Below the pieces are notes generated by a model. The model was not told the DNA's origin. It made no database searches and saw only the letters and a program-made list of their open reading frames with translations. 64,000 nt of DNA from Nocardioides flavescens (GTDB lineage Bacteria > Actinomycetota > Actinomycetes > Propionibacteriales > Nocardioidaceae). Location: contig NZ_WUEK01000014.1 in the NCBI RefSeq assembly GCF_009823805.1, forward strand, positions 76,132 to 140,131, given 5' to 3'. The position numbers and the translations under genes were made by a program. This document shows, piece after piece, positions 31,665 through 39,016 of this stretch; the first letter of the stretch is position 1, and every line of letters begins with the position of its first letter.

Positions 31665-32897
31665 ATGTTCCAGGACCGCAGTCGGACCGTCCCCCGAGCG
31701 CTGGTCCGGGGACCGCTGCCGCTGCTGGGCCCCGCGTTCGTCACGGCCATCGCGTACGTCGACCCGGGCAACTTCGCGACCAACCTGACCGCCGGCTCGA
31801 CGTACGGCTACCTGCTCGTGTGGGTGGTCGTGGTCAGCAACCTGATGGCGATGCTCATCCAGTACCTCTCCGCCAAGGTCGGCATCGCCACCGGCAAGAC
31901 GCTGCCCGCGCTGTGCCGCGACGAGTTCTCGCGGCGCACCAACAAGGGCCTGTGGCTGCAGGCCGAGGGCGTGGCGATCGCGACCGACCTGGCCGAGGTC
32001 GTGGGCGGGGCGCTCGCGCTGAAGATCCTCTTCGACCTCCCGCTCGTCGTCGGCGGGCTCATCACCGCCCTCGTGGCCTTCGGGCTGCTGGTCCTGCACG
32101 GCCGGGGGCACCGTCCGTTCGAGGTCGCGATCACCGGGCTGCTCGCCGTCATCCTGATCGGCTTCCTCTACGACGTGGCGCACAGCGGTCTGGAGCCGCT
32201 CGCGATCGTCCAGGGCACGGTCCCGCGCTTCGACGGCCCCGACTCGCTCATGCTGGCCGCCGGCATGCTCGGCGCGACGGTGATGCCACACGCGATCTAC
32301 CTGCACAGCGCGCTCACCAACGGTCGCTACGTGCGGCGCACGGAGGAGCAGCGACGGGCCCTGGTGCGCAGCCAGCGCATCGACGTCGTGAGCGCCATGT
32401 CGATCGCGGGCGTCATGAACCTGCTGCTGCTGGTCATCGGCGCCGCCGCGCTGCGAGGGGACGGCCCGCCCGTCGACACCATCGAGGGCGCGCACGCGGC
32501 GTTCGGCGCCCAGCTCGGCGCGGGAGCGGCGCTGCTGTTCGCGCTCTCGCTCCTGGCCTCCGGCTTCGCCGCCTCCTCGGTCGGCACGCTCTCGGGCCAG
32601 ATCGTGATGGAGGGGTTCATCCAGCGCCGCATCCCGCTGGTGCTGCGTCGGGGCATCACCCTCGCTCCCGCCCTGGCCGTGCTCGCCCTCGGCATCGACC
32701 CCACGCGGGCACTGGTGGTCTCACAGGTGGTGCTGTCGTTCGGCATCCCGTTCGCCCTGGTGCCGCTCGTGCTGTTCACGCGCCGGCGGGACCTCATGGG
32801 CGGGCTGGTGAACCGGCAGGTGACCACGCTGGCGGCCGCTGTCGTGGCGGCGCTGATCATCGCCCTCAACGGCGTGCTGCTCGTCCAGCTCGTCTGA
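31665..32897 (+). CDS. Nramp-family divalent metal transporter
   Basis: This 410-aa transporter has about eleven membrane helices. Helix 1 carries the metal-binding DPGN motif (AIAYVDPGNFATNLT, residues 33-36), and helix 6 carries MPHAIYLHSALTNGR with the conserved M-P-H. These ligands select Mn(II) or Fe(II), driven by proton symport. ATG 31665 follows an AGGAG site. The context (ferritin-like protein, diiron oxidase-like enzyme, CDGSH protein) fits iron or manganese handling. A hairpin terminator separates it from the next gene. Confidence 0.93.
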   Translation: MFQDRSRTVPRALVRGPLPLLGPAFVTAIAYVDPGNFATNLTAGSTYGYLLVWVVVVSNLMAMLIQYLSAKVGIATGKTLPALCRDEFSRRTNKGLWLQAEGVAIATDLAEVVGGALALKILFDLPLVVGGLITALVAFGLLVLHGRGHRPFEVAITGLLAVILIGFLYDVAHSGLEPLAIVQGTVPRFDGPDSLMLAAGMLGATVMPHAIYLHSALTNGRYVRRTEEQRRALVRSQRIDVVSAMSIAGVMNLLLLVIGAAALRGDGPPVDTIEGAHAAFGAQLGAGAALLFALSLLASGFAASSVGTLSGQIVMEGFIQRRIPLVLRRGITLAPALAVLALGIDPTRALVVSQVVLSFGIPFALVPLVLFTRRRDLMGGLVNRQVTTLAAAVVAALIIALNGVLLVQLV

Positions 32898-32905
32898 CCG
32901 GGCCA

Positions 32906-32936
32906 CCTCACCTTCACCCCCGTGGGTGGGGTGAGG
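32906..32936 (+). terminator. Hairpin terminator after the Nramp gene
   Basis: CCTCACC (32906-32912) pairs with GGTGAGG (32930-32936), and inside it CACCC (32915-32919) pairs with GGGTG (32924-32928), with a two-base/one-base internal bulge. It starts 9 bases after the Nramp stop. The gene after it begins only 27 bases later. Confidence 0.65.
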
Positions 32937-32962
32937 CGCGGAGGCGCGGATACCTGGACGCG

Positions 32963-33916
32963 GTGACGTCCCTCCCGAAGCCCCGAGGCCGCCTCAGCGA
33001 CGCCGTGCTGCTCGCCCTGCGCGAGCTCCCCGAGCAGCCGGTCGAGCGGATCGACGCCGAACCCGAGTCCGACGACGACGCCGCGATCACCCTCTGGACG
33101 CTGCACGAGCTGCACTACCGCGGGTTCGACGAGGTCGACGACCGCGCCGAGTGGGAGCCCGAGCTGCTCCGGGTGCGTCGCCGGCTGGAGGAGCGCCTCG
33201 AGGCGGCGCTGCGCGAGCGCTGGCCGGGGGTGCCGGACGGTCTCGACCTCCAGCGCGACTTCTTCGACTGGGTCGCCGACCACGACGGGCCGTCCATCGC
33301 CCGCCACGTGCACACCGCGGCGACGCGGGACCAGGTGCTCGACCTGCTGCGGGTGCGCTCGGTCTACCACCTCAAGGAGGCGGACCCGACGACCTGGGTC
33401 GTACCGCGCCTGCCGGTCGGCCCCAAGGCGGCGCTCGTCGAGCTGCAGTTCGACGAGTACGGCGTCGGCGACCCGGCCCGGCTGCACGCCGTGCTGTTCG
33501 CCCAGGGAATGGAGGCCAGCGGGCTGCGCGCGGACTACGCGGCGTACGTCGACGAGGCTCCGGCCGAGATCCTCGAGCAGAACAACGCGCTGTCGATGTT
33601 CGGGCTCCAGCGCCGGCTGCGGGCCTCGGCGCTGGGTCACCTGGCGGCGTTCGAGGCGACCAGCTCGATGCCCTCGCGTCGCATGGCGCAGGGGCTCGAC
33701 CGGCTGGGGTTCCCCGCGGAGATGGCGGCGTACTACACCGAGCACGTCGAGGCCGACGCGGTGCACGAGCAGACCGCGCTGCGCGACATCTGCGTCGCGC
33801 TGGTCGCCGAGGAGCCCGTCCTCGAGGCCGACGTGTGGTTCGGCGCCTGGGCGTGCCTGGACCTCGAGGACCGCACGGCACGCCGGCTGCTCTCCGGATG
33901 GGGCGTGGCCGCGTGA
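32963..33916 (+). CDS. Haem-oxygenase-fold diiron enzyme (iron-containing redox enzyme family)
   Basis: This 317-aa protein belongs to the Haem_oxygenas_2 / HDO fold. The likely metal-binding segments are AALVELQFDEYGVGDPARLH (E160 to H175) and AAYYTEHVEADAVHEQTALR (E260/H261, D265, H268). HDO enzymes use a labile diiron centre for N-oxygenation, C-C cleavage or similar oxidations of diverse substrates, so the reaction cannot be assigned. It overlaps the CDGSH gene by 4 bases (GTGA), implying a stoichiometric redox pair. An Nramp transporter lies upstream. Confidence 0.85.
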   Translation: MTSLPKPRGRLSDAVLLALRELPEQPVERIDAEPESDDDAAITLWTLHELHYRGFDEVDDRAEWEPELLRVRRRLEERLEAALRERWPGVPDGLDLQRDFFDWVADHDGPSIARHVHTAATRDQVLDLLRVRSVYHLKEADPTTWVVPRLPVGPKAALVELQFDEYGVGDPARLHAVLFAQGMEASGLRADYAAYVDEAPAEILEQNNALSMFGLQRRLRASALGHLAAFEATSSMPSRRMAQGLDRLGFPAEMAAYYTEHVEADAVHEQTALRDICVALVAEEPVLEADVWFGAWACLDLEDRTARRLLSGWGVAA

Positions 33917-34119
33917 CCCGCCCCGCGACCCGCCCCGACGTCGTGATGTGCCCGGGTGGTCCGATGCTGCTGCGCGGTGACCACGTGGTGGTCGACGACG
34001 ACGGCGTCAGCCACGCCACCACGCGACCGGTCAGCGCCGTGTGCCGCTGCGGCAAGTCGGCCTCGAAGCCCTGGTGCGACGGCACCCACAAGGTGCTGCC
34101 GCCCAAGCTGCGGCCGTAG
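33913..34119 (+). CDS. CDGSH iron-sulfur protein
   Basis: This 68-aa protein carries the CDGSH 2Fe-2S motif VCRCGKSASKPWCDGTH with ligands C44, C46, C55 and H59 (C-X-C-X8-C-X3-H). Bacterial members are small redox or cluster-transfer proteins. Its GTG start overlaps the stop of the haem-oxygenase-fold enzyme, so it is a likely electron donor or cluster partner of that enzyme; this is inference from coupling. The palindromic element copy D begins 13 bases after its TAG stop. Confidence 0.9.
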   Translation: MTRPATRPDVVMCPGGPMLLRGDHVVVDDDGVSHATTRPVSAVCRCGKSASKPWCDGTHKVLPPKLRP

Positions 34120-34132
34120 CGCCACCTGGGGC

Positions 34133-34214
34133 GTGGCTTCGAGACAGGACCTCGTCCTTCCTCAACCACCGTGCCGGTGGTTGAGGAGGTCCGCTAGGAC
34201 CGTCTCGAGACCAC
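34133..34214. repeat. Dispersed palindromic element, copy D
   Basis: The left arm GTGGCTTCGAGAC + AGGACCTCGTCCTT + CCTCAACCACC and right arm GGTGGTTGAGG + AGGTCCGCTAGGACC + GTCTCGAGACCAC have the same architecture as copies A and B but a shorter central loop. It lies between the convergent CDGSH and methyltransferase genes. Confidence 0.88.
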
Positions 34215-34225
34215 GCCCGTCGGCA

Positions 34226-34263
34226 GTGGCTTCGAGACACGACTCCGTCCTTCCTCAACCACC
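34226..34263. repeat. Dispersed palindromic element, copy E (left arm only)
   Basis: This solitary left arm (GTGGCTTCGAGAC + ACGACTCCGTCCTT + CCTCAACCACC) follows copy D after an 11-base spacer. Its 3' end lies inside the methyltransferase gene on the minus strand and supplies that gene's last two glycine codons and TGA stop (GGTGGTTGA). Its mini-hairpin has one mismatch, so the copy looks degenerate. Confidence 0.82.
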
Positions 34264-34872
34264 AGAGGCGCGGTCGATCCGGATCAGCGAGCCGCGCGGG
34301 AAGGCCCGGGTCTCGGCCACCCTCAGGTCGGGGTGGTCCTCGACGAGCGCGGTCACGGCGTCGGCCTGGTCGGGACCGGCCTGGAGCACCGCGGAGCCTT
34401 GGGGCAGCAGGTGGCCCGCGACCACGGCGAGGCAGGAGCGGACGAGGTCGAGCCCGTCGTCGCCTCCGTCGATCGCGAGGACCGGGTCCTCCGGGAACTC
34501 CGCAACACCGCTCGTCGGCACCCACGGCGGGTCGGCGATGACCACGGCGAACCGCTCGTCGGCACCGAGGACGGCGTCCATCCGGCCCTCCCGGACGTCG
34601 ACGGGTACGCCGGCCGCGGCGGCGTTCTGCCGCAGGTAGTCGCAGGCCACCGGGTCGGCGTCGACGCAGACGAGCGAGCGGGGCGCCAGGTGCACCGCGA
34701 GCAGCCCGATGTGGCCGGCCCCGGAGCACAGCTCCAGCACCGGACCGGGGGGAGCGGTGCGGATGAGCTCGGCGGCCCATTCCGACTGCGCAGCGGTCCA
34801 GATGCGCGGGGCGAGCACGCGGTCGTCGTAGGAGATCCGCAGCCCGCGGAAGTCGACGGTCTCGGTCGTCAC
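34255..34872 (-). CDS. Class I SAM-dependent methyltransferase (HemK/RsmC-like)
   Basis: This 205-aa methyltransferase has the SAM motif VLELCSGAGHIGLLAVHLAP, an acidic VCVDADPVACDYLRQNA strand and the catalytic motif VVIADPPWVPTSGV. DPPW/NPPY motifs mark N-methylation of glutamine, adenine or guanine, so the target may be a release factor, rRNA or DNA base. ATG 34872 precedes the sigma gene stop by one base. The final residues (SGG and stop) are encoded by repeat copy E, so the original C-terminus may have been altered by insertion of the element. Confidence 0.86.
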   Translation of the reverse strand: MTTETVDFRGLRISYDDRVLAPRIWTAAQSEWAAELIRTAPPGPVLELCSGAGHIGLLAVHLAPRSLVCVDADPVACDYLRQNAAAAGVPVDVREGRMDAVLGADERFAVVIADPPWVPTSGVAEFPEDPVLAIDGGDDGLDLVRSCLAVVAGHLLPQGSAVLQAGPDQADAVTALVEDHPDLRVAETRAFPRGSLIRIDRASGG

Positions 34873-34873
34873 G

Positions 34874-35683
34874 TCAGGCGGGCACCGCGACGGGGCCGAT
34901 CTCGTCGCGCAGGTCGTCGAGGATGCGCTGGATCAGCCGGGACACCTGCATCTGCGTGACGCCGAGCTCGGCGCCGATGTCCTTCTGGCTCTGGTCCTCG
35001 AAGAACCGGAGGTAGAGGATGCGCCGGTCCCGGTCGCTGAGGTGCGCCACGACGGGGGCGAGGGTGGCGCGGGCCTCGGCCGCCTGGGCTCCGCCGTCGT
35101 CGTCCGCCGCGAGCGCGTCGCCGAGCGTCGGTCCGGCCTCGTCGGTCAGCGAGCGGTCGAGGGAGGCGGGGGCGAAGCAGCCGTACGCCGCCTCGGCCTC
35201 GGCCAGCTCCGCGGCGGTGCACCCGACGTCGCTGCTCACCTCGTCGCCCGTCGGCAGGCGGCCGAGGTCCTGGGTCAGTCGCTCGATGCTCCGGTTGACC
35301 TGCCACTGGCGCTCCTGCAGGCGACGCGGCGGGCGGACCATCCAGCTCTGGTCGCGGAACCACCGCTGCACCTCGCCGCGGATGGTCGGGACCGCGTAGG
35401 TCAGCAGGTCGGGGCGCACGGTGGGGTCGAAGCGCTGGACGGCTTTGACCAGCCCCTCGTACGCCGCCTGGCGCAGGTCCTCGTCGGGCACGCCGCGGTT
35501 GCGGTAGCGGTTGGCGACGGCCTCGGCGACGCCGAGGTTGATGACGACGGCCTCGTCGAGCAGCTGCTCGCGGCGTACGTCGTCGGGGTTGTCGTGCGCC
35601 TCGCGGAGCAGCTCGTCGGTGCGCTGGCTGCGCTCGGCGCGGGTGAGAGTGGGGGTGGTGGAACGCGTGCGTGTGGAGTTCAT
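34874..35683 (-). CDS. SigB/SigF-family sigma factor (orphan)
   Basis: This 269-aa factor has region 2 DEDLRQAAYEGLVKAVQRFD followed by LLTYAVPTIRGEVQRWFRDQ, region 3 VRPPRRLQERQWQVNRSIER and region 4 QSQKDIGAELGVTQMQVSRL. It is closest to the factor at 41954-42748. ATG 35683 is preceded by AAGGGGG at good spacing; upstream in-frame codons are in the promoter region. It shares a 1-base-spaced operon with the methyltransferase. No anti-sigma gene is adjacent. It is divergent from a LuxR-type regulator, with a CACCCC-type palindrome between them. Confidence 0.92.
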   Translation of the reverse strand: MNSTRTRSTTPTLTRAERSQRTDELLREAHDNPDDVRREQLLDEAVVINLGVAEAVANRYRNRGVPDEDLRQAAYEGLVKAVQRFDPTVRPDLLTYAVPTIRGEVQRWFRDQSWMVRPPRRLQERQWQVNRSIERLTQDLGRLPTGDEVSSDVGCTAAELAEAEAAYGCFAPASLDRSLTDEAGPTLGDALAADDDGGAQAAEARATLAPVVAHLSDRDRRILYLRFFEDQSQKDIGAELGVTQMQVSRLIQRILDDLRDEIGPVAVPA

Positions 35684-35799
35684 CTCTGAACCCCCTTCCC
35701 AGAAGGGGGTGTCGCAGCGCCGGTTGGTGCGGACGCCGCGTCGTGCGTCGGCACGACTGCCGACCCTTCCATTAGAGATGGGTCTCAGCACAGTCTGCT

Positions 35800-35813
35800 C
35801 ACCCCTGGGGGTG
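35800..35813. promoter_or_regulatory. CACCCC-TG-GGGGTG palindrome between sigma and LuxR genes
   Basis: CACCCCTGGGGGTG is a perfect 6-2-6 palindrome in the divergent region between the sigma factor (start 35683) and the LuxR-type regulator (start 35863). Related 14-mers lie upstream of the two other orphan SigF-like genes. On the sigma strand, CTAATGG follows about 25 bases after it and CTAACGG stands at nearly the same distance before the third factor. It could be an operator or part of a promoter. Confidence 0.4.
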
Positions 35814-35862
35814 GCGTACTCGTGGGGCGCATGGGATCGGGAGTTCAGGACACCGGCGGGCG

Positions 35863-36528
35863 GTGACGAGCCACACAGCCTCTAAGGGCGGAACCGGTCG
35901 ACGACCGGTGCTCGTCAGCGTCGTCAACGACTACCCGTTGGTGGTGGCGGGGGTCCAGCACCTGCTCCAGCCCTTCGGCGAGCGCGTCGCGCTGACCGCG
36001 GGGCCGCGCCAGCGACCCGACGTCGTCCTCTACGACACCTTCGGTCGGGCCCAGGGCCCGACCATGCGGGTGGGCGAGCTGCTGACCCGCACCCGCAGCC
36101 GGCACCTGGCCGTCTACAGCTGGAACCTCAGCGAGCCTTTGGTGCGGGCGTCCTTCGAGGCGGGGGCGTCCGGCTACCTGTTCAAGGGCCTGCCGGCCGA
36201 GCAGCTCGTCGAGGCCCTCGAGCGCGTGAGCGCCGGCACCCAGGTCTCCCCGCAGCCGTCATCGCGGACCAAGGCCCCCTCGGGCGCCGACTGGCCCGGC
36301 CGCGCCCAGGGCCTCAGCGTGCGCGAGGCGGAGATCGTCGCCCTCATCACCCGCGGTCTCACCAACGAGGAGATCGCCGAGCAGACCTTCCTCAGCATCA
36401 ACTCGGTCAAGACCTACATCCGCACGGCCTACCGCAAGATGGGCGTGACCCGTCGCCCCCAGGCGGTCCTGTGGGGCGTGCAGCACCACATGACCGCTTC
36501 CCTCGGGGGCGACGAGCCCGAGTCCTGA
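35863..36528 (+). CDS. LuxR-family response regulator
   Basis: This 221-aa regulator has an N-terminal receiver-like domain (VLVSVVNDYPLVVAGVQHLL, phospho-acceptor Asp58 in DVVLYDTFG, conserved Lys in SGYLFKG) and a C-terminal LuxR helix-turn-helix (LSVREAEIVALITRGLTNEE, then IAEQTFLSINSVKTYIRTAY). The acidic pocket is reduced to one Asp (VVND), so phosphorylation may be weak. No histidine kinase is adjacent. GTG 35863 is preceded by a G-rich stretch. It is divergent from a SigF-like gene, which may be its target or partner. Confidence 0.86.
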   Translation: MTSHTASKGGTGRRPVLVSVVNDYPLVVAGVQHLLQPFGERVALTAGPRQRPDVVLYDTFGRAQGPTMRVGELLTRTRSRHLAVYSWNLSEPLVRASFEAGASGYLFKGLPAEQLVEALERVSAGTQVSPQPSSRTKAPSGADWPGRAQGLSVREAEIVALITRGLTNEEIAEQTFLSINSVKTYIRTAYRKMGVTRRPQAVLWGVQHHMTASLGGDEPES

Positions 36529-36557
36529 GGGCCGGTCCCGACGACTGGTCTCGAGGC

Positions 36558-37544
36558 TCAGGGAGCGGCGGCGCGCAGCTTCTCCAGGAGCGGCTCGGCC
36601 GCCTCGACGAGGAACCGGTCCTGGCCCTCGTCGCCCACCTGCACGAGCGCGACGTCGGTGAAGCCGGCCTCCCAGAACTCCGAGACGGCGTCGACGATCG
36701 CGTCGAGGTCGGGGCCGCAGGGGATGTTGTCGGCGACGTCGTCGGGTGTCACGAACTGCGTCGCCGCGGAGAACCCCGCCGTGGTCGGGAGGTCGGAGTT
36801 GACGCCCCACCCGCCCGCGAACCAGCGGAACTGCGCGTGCGCGCGCTCGACGGCGGCGTCCTCGTCGGGGTCCCAGCAGATCGGGATCTGGCCGATGGCC
36901 CGGGCGCCGTCGCCGATGCGGTCCGCGCCCTCGACGGCGTTCCACCGCGTGATGAGCTCCTCGTCCGGCTCGACCGCGACCAGGTCGTCGGCGAGCGGGC
37001 CGAACCGCTCCACGCTGCGCTCGCCCGAGACCGCGATCGCGATGCGGATCGCCTCGTCGGGCAGGTCCCACAGCCGGGCGGCGTCGACGTCGAAGTGGTC
37101 GCCGCGGTAGGTCACGAGGTCTCCCGCGAACAGCGAGGAGATGATCTCGACGGCTTCCTCCAGCATCTCCTGGCGGGTCTCGACCGCCGGCCAGCCGGCC
37201 CCGACGACGTGCTCGTTGAGGTTCTCGCCGCTGCCCAGGCCGAGCGTGAACCGGTTGTCCGAGAGCAGCGCCATCGTCGCGGCCTTCTGCGCCACGACGG
37301 CGGGGTGGTAGCGCATCGTCGGGCAGGTCACGTAGGTCATCAGCTCGACCGACTCGGTGGCGTGCGCGATCGCGCCCAGCACGCTCCAGGCGTACGGCGC
37401 GTGGCCCTGCTCGGTGAGCCAGGGGGAGTAGTGGTCGCTCGAGACCTCGAAGTCGAAGCCCGCCCGCTCGGCGGCCACGGCGTAGGTCACCAGGTCACGG
37501 GGGTCGGACTGCTCGGTCATGAGGGTGTAGCCGAAGCGGGTCAT
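36558..37544 (-). CDS. F420-dependent LLM-class oxidoreductase (TIGR03557)
   Basis: This 328-aa TIM-barrel enzyme belongs to the luciferase-like, F420-dependent TIGR03557 group (FGYTLMTEQSDPRDLVTYAV, FDFEVSSDHYSPW, LMTYVTCPTMRYHPAVVAQK, TLGLGSGENLNEHVVGAGWP, QIPICWDPDEDAA). These enzymes resemble F420-dependent glucose-6-phosphate dehydrogenase; the substrate of this subgroup is not settled. Its ATG overlaps the stop of the small protein gene upstream (ATGA). It indicates that the organism makes coenzyme F420. Confidence 0.9.
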   Translation of the reverse strand: MTRFGYTLMTEQSDPRDLVTYAVAAERAGFDFEVSSDHYSPWLTEQGHAPYAWSVLGAIAHATESVELMTYVTCPTMRYHPAVVAQKAATMALLSDNRFTLGLGSGENLNEHVVGAGWPAVETRQEMLEEAVEIISSLFAGDLVTYRGDHFDVDAARLWDLPDEAIRIAIAVSGERSVERFGPLADDLVAVEPDEELITRWNAVEGADRIGDGARAIGQIPICWDPDEDAAVERAHAQFRWFAGGWGVNSDLPTTAGFSAATQFVTPDDVADNIPCGPDLDAIVDAVSEFWEAGFTDVALVQVGDEGQDRFLVEAAEPLLEKLRAAAP

Positions 37545-37735
37545 GCCGGGCTGGTACCCGAGTCGGGGCCGTCCTGGCCGTCGGTGGCGTTCTGCTTCTC
37601 CTCGGGCTCGAGGGCGAGGTCCTCGGCGACGCGACCGGCGTCGACGTGCTCGTCGGCCGGCAGGTCGGGGATCTCGTCGCGGCGCTCGGCCGGCGGGTCG
37701 TGGGGGTGGGGGACGGAGTGCATTCCGGGGCTCAT
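37541..37735 (-). CDS. Small acidic, Pro-rich hypothetical protein (64 aa)
   Basis: The frame encodes a low-complexity acidic protein (MSPGMHSVPHPHDPPAERRD, EIPDLPADEHVDAGRVAEDL and a Gln/Asp-rich tail). It is likely disordered and no family was recognised. Its stop overlaps the start of the F420 enzyme, so it may help translation of that gene. There is no ribosome-binding site before ATG 37735; a leaderless transcript is possible, or the ATG at 37723 could be used. It is divergent from the HAD gene, with a 54-base gap. Confidence 0.55.
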   Translation of the reverse strand: MSPGMHSVPHPHDPPAERRDEIPDLPADEHVDAGRVAEDLALEPEEKQNATDGQDGPDSGTSPA

Positions 37736-37789
37736 GGGGGGCAGGTAACCGCTCGCGGTGGGGTTGGTCGAGGTGGGTACCCGCGCGCC

Positions 37790-38476
37790 ATGAGCGCCGA
37801 CCCCACCGTGGTCCTCGACGTCGACGGCACGCTCGTCGACACCAACTACCACCACGTCCTCGCGTGGTCCCGGGCCTTCGCGGCCCACGACGTCACCGTG
37901 CCGCTGTGGCGCGTGCACCGCGCGATCGGGATGGGAGGGGACCGTCTGGTCGGCGAGGTCGCGGGTGACGACGTCGAGGAGCGCCTCGGCGACGAGGTGC
38001 GGGCCCGGTGGAAGGACGAGTTCGACGCGGTCATCGACGAGGTGCGCCCGCTGGTCGGCGCCCGCGAGCTGCTCGCTGCGCTGAAGGACCGCGGGGTGGC
38101 CGTGGCGCTGGCGAGCTCGGCGAACCCTGAGCACGCGCACCACGCGTTCGCGCTGCTGGGGGTCGACGAGGGCGCCGAGGACGACGGTCTCGTCGACACC
38201 GCCACCAGCGCCGAGGACGCCGGGGAGTCCAAGCCCGATCCCGAGCTGGTGCAGGCCGCGCTCGACCGGCTCGGTCAGGACCTCGAGACCGGCGCCGCGT
38301 GCGTCGTCGGCGACTCGGTCCACGACGTGCGTGCCGCGCAGCGTGCCGGGCTCCCGGCGTACGCCGTGCTGACGGGCGGGACCTCGCGGGCCGAGCTGCT
38401 CGAGGCGGGCGCGGCCGGGGTCTACGTCGACCTGGACGACCTGCGCGAGCACCTGGAGGAGTGGCTGCCCCGGTGA
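37790..38476 (+). CDS. HAD-superfamily phosphatase
   Basis: This 228-aa HAD hydrolase (subclass I, beta-phosphoglucomutase/phosphoglycolate-phosphatase style) has motif I VVLDVDGTLVDTNYHH, motif II VALASSANPEH, the Lys of motif III in AGESKPDPELV and motif IV ACVVGDSVHDVRAAQRAG. The helical cap lies between motifs I and II. The substrate is probably a small phosphorylated metabolite. ATG 37790 has a GGGTACC sequence a few bases upstream but no clear ribosome-binding site. It overlaps the next gene by 4 bases (GTGA). Confidence 0.9.
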   Translation: MSADPTVVLDVDGTLVDTNYHHVLAWSRAFAAHDVTVPLWRVHRAIGMGGDRLVGEVAGDDVEERLGDEVRARWKDEFDAVIDEVRPLVGARELLAALKDRGVAVALASSANPEHAHHAFALLGVDEGAEDDGLVDTATSAEDAGESKPDPELVQAALDRLGQDLETGAACVVGDSVHDVRAAQRAGLPAYAVLTGGTSRAELLEAGAAGVYVDLDDLREHLEEWLPR

Positions 38477-38988
38477 GCGTCCTCGAAGGCCTCGAAGGCT
38501 CCCGCGCGGACGTCGTGGGGCTGTGGGGACGGCGTGGCTTCGTGACCCTGCTGCTGGCGGTCGTCCTCGCAGGCCCCGCCGGGCTGCTCGGCGTCCGCTC
38601 GGCCGACGCCTCCGCGCGAGAGGGGGAGTGGTCGCTGCACCTGGAGTACGCCGCGGTCGCCCGTGCGGGTCTCGACGTACCGTGGACCGCGACCGTGCGG
38701 CACGAGGGCGGCTTCCCGGCGGACACCCCGGTGACCCTGGTGATCACCGGCGACTACCTCGACCTCTACGAGTCCCAGGGCTTCCGTCCGGAGCCGGCGT
38801 CGTCGCGGCGCGACGGTGACACGCTCTACCTCGCCTTCGACGCGCCGCCCTCCGGCGACGAGCTGGTGGTGGGCTTCGACGCCTACGTCCAGCCTGCCGC
38901 TCAGCGGGGCCGATTCGCCACCCTCGCCGTGCTCAGCGGCGGCCGCCGCTACGCGCCGGTGACGTTCCGCACCCGGCTGCTGCCCTGA
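38473..38988 (+). CDS. Membrane-anchored extracytoplasmic protein of unknown function
   Basis: This 171-aa protein has one N-terminal membrane helix (FVTLLLAVVLAGPAGLLGV) followed by an exported beta-rich domain (WSLHLEYAAVARAGLDVPWT, FPADTPVTLVITGDYLDLYE, ELVVGFDAYVQPAAQRG). The domain has the look of an Ig-like or carbohydrate-binding sandwich, but no family was recognised. It is coupled to the HAD gene upstream, and the DUF421 membrane-protein gene starts 27 bases downstream, so the pair may form a small membrane complex. Confidence 0.7.
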   Translation: MSVLEGLEGSRADVVGLWGRRGFVTLLLAVVLAGPAGLLGVRSADASAREGEWSLHLEYAAVARAGLDVPWTATVRHEGGFPADTPVTLVITGDYLDLYESQGFRPEPASSRRDGDTLYLAFDAPPSGDELVVGFDAYVQPAAQRGRFATLAVLSGGRRYAPVTFRTRLLP

Positions 38989-38989
38989 T

Positions 38990-39016
38990 GGGGTCGTGCT
39001 GAGGGGGTCGTGCTGA
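38990..39016 (+). repeat. Short tandem duplication at the DUF421 gene start
   Basis: GGGGTCGTGCTGA occurs at 38990-39002 and again at 39004-39016, a 14-base period. The duplication spans the gap after the membrane-anchored protein gene and provides the GAGGGGG ribosome-binding site and the first base of ATG 39016. It looks like a recent replication-slippage event. Confidence 0.6.

Noticed and set aside
32915..32928. CACCCCCGTGGGTG as a further copy of the sigma-gene palindrome
   Set aside because: It is nested inside a longer hairpin directly after the Nramp stop, so a terminator is the simpler explanation. The same holds for 39507-39520.
36540..36575. CTGGTCTCGAGGCTC near the end of the F420-enzyme gene as a repeat copy
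   Set aside because: Only a short part resembles the outer block of the dispersed element; the inner block and mini-hairpin are absent.
37770..37789. GGGTACC before the HAD gene as a SigB/SigF -10 box
   Set aside because: No GTTT-like -35 stands at the required distance, and the sequence is a short G/C-rich palindrome that may occur by chance.
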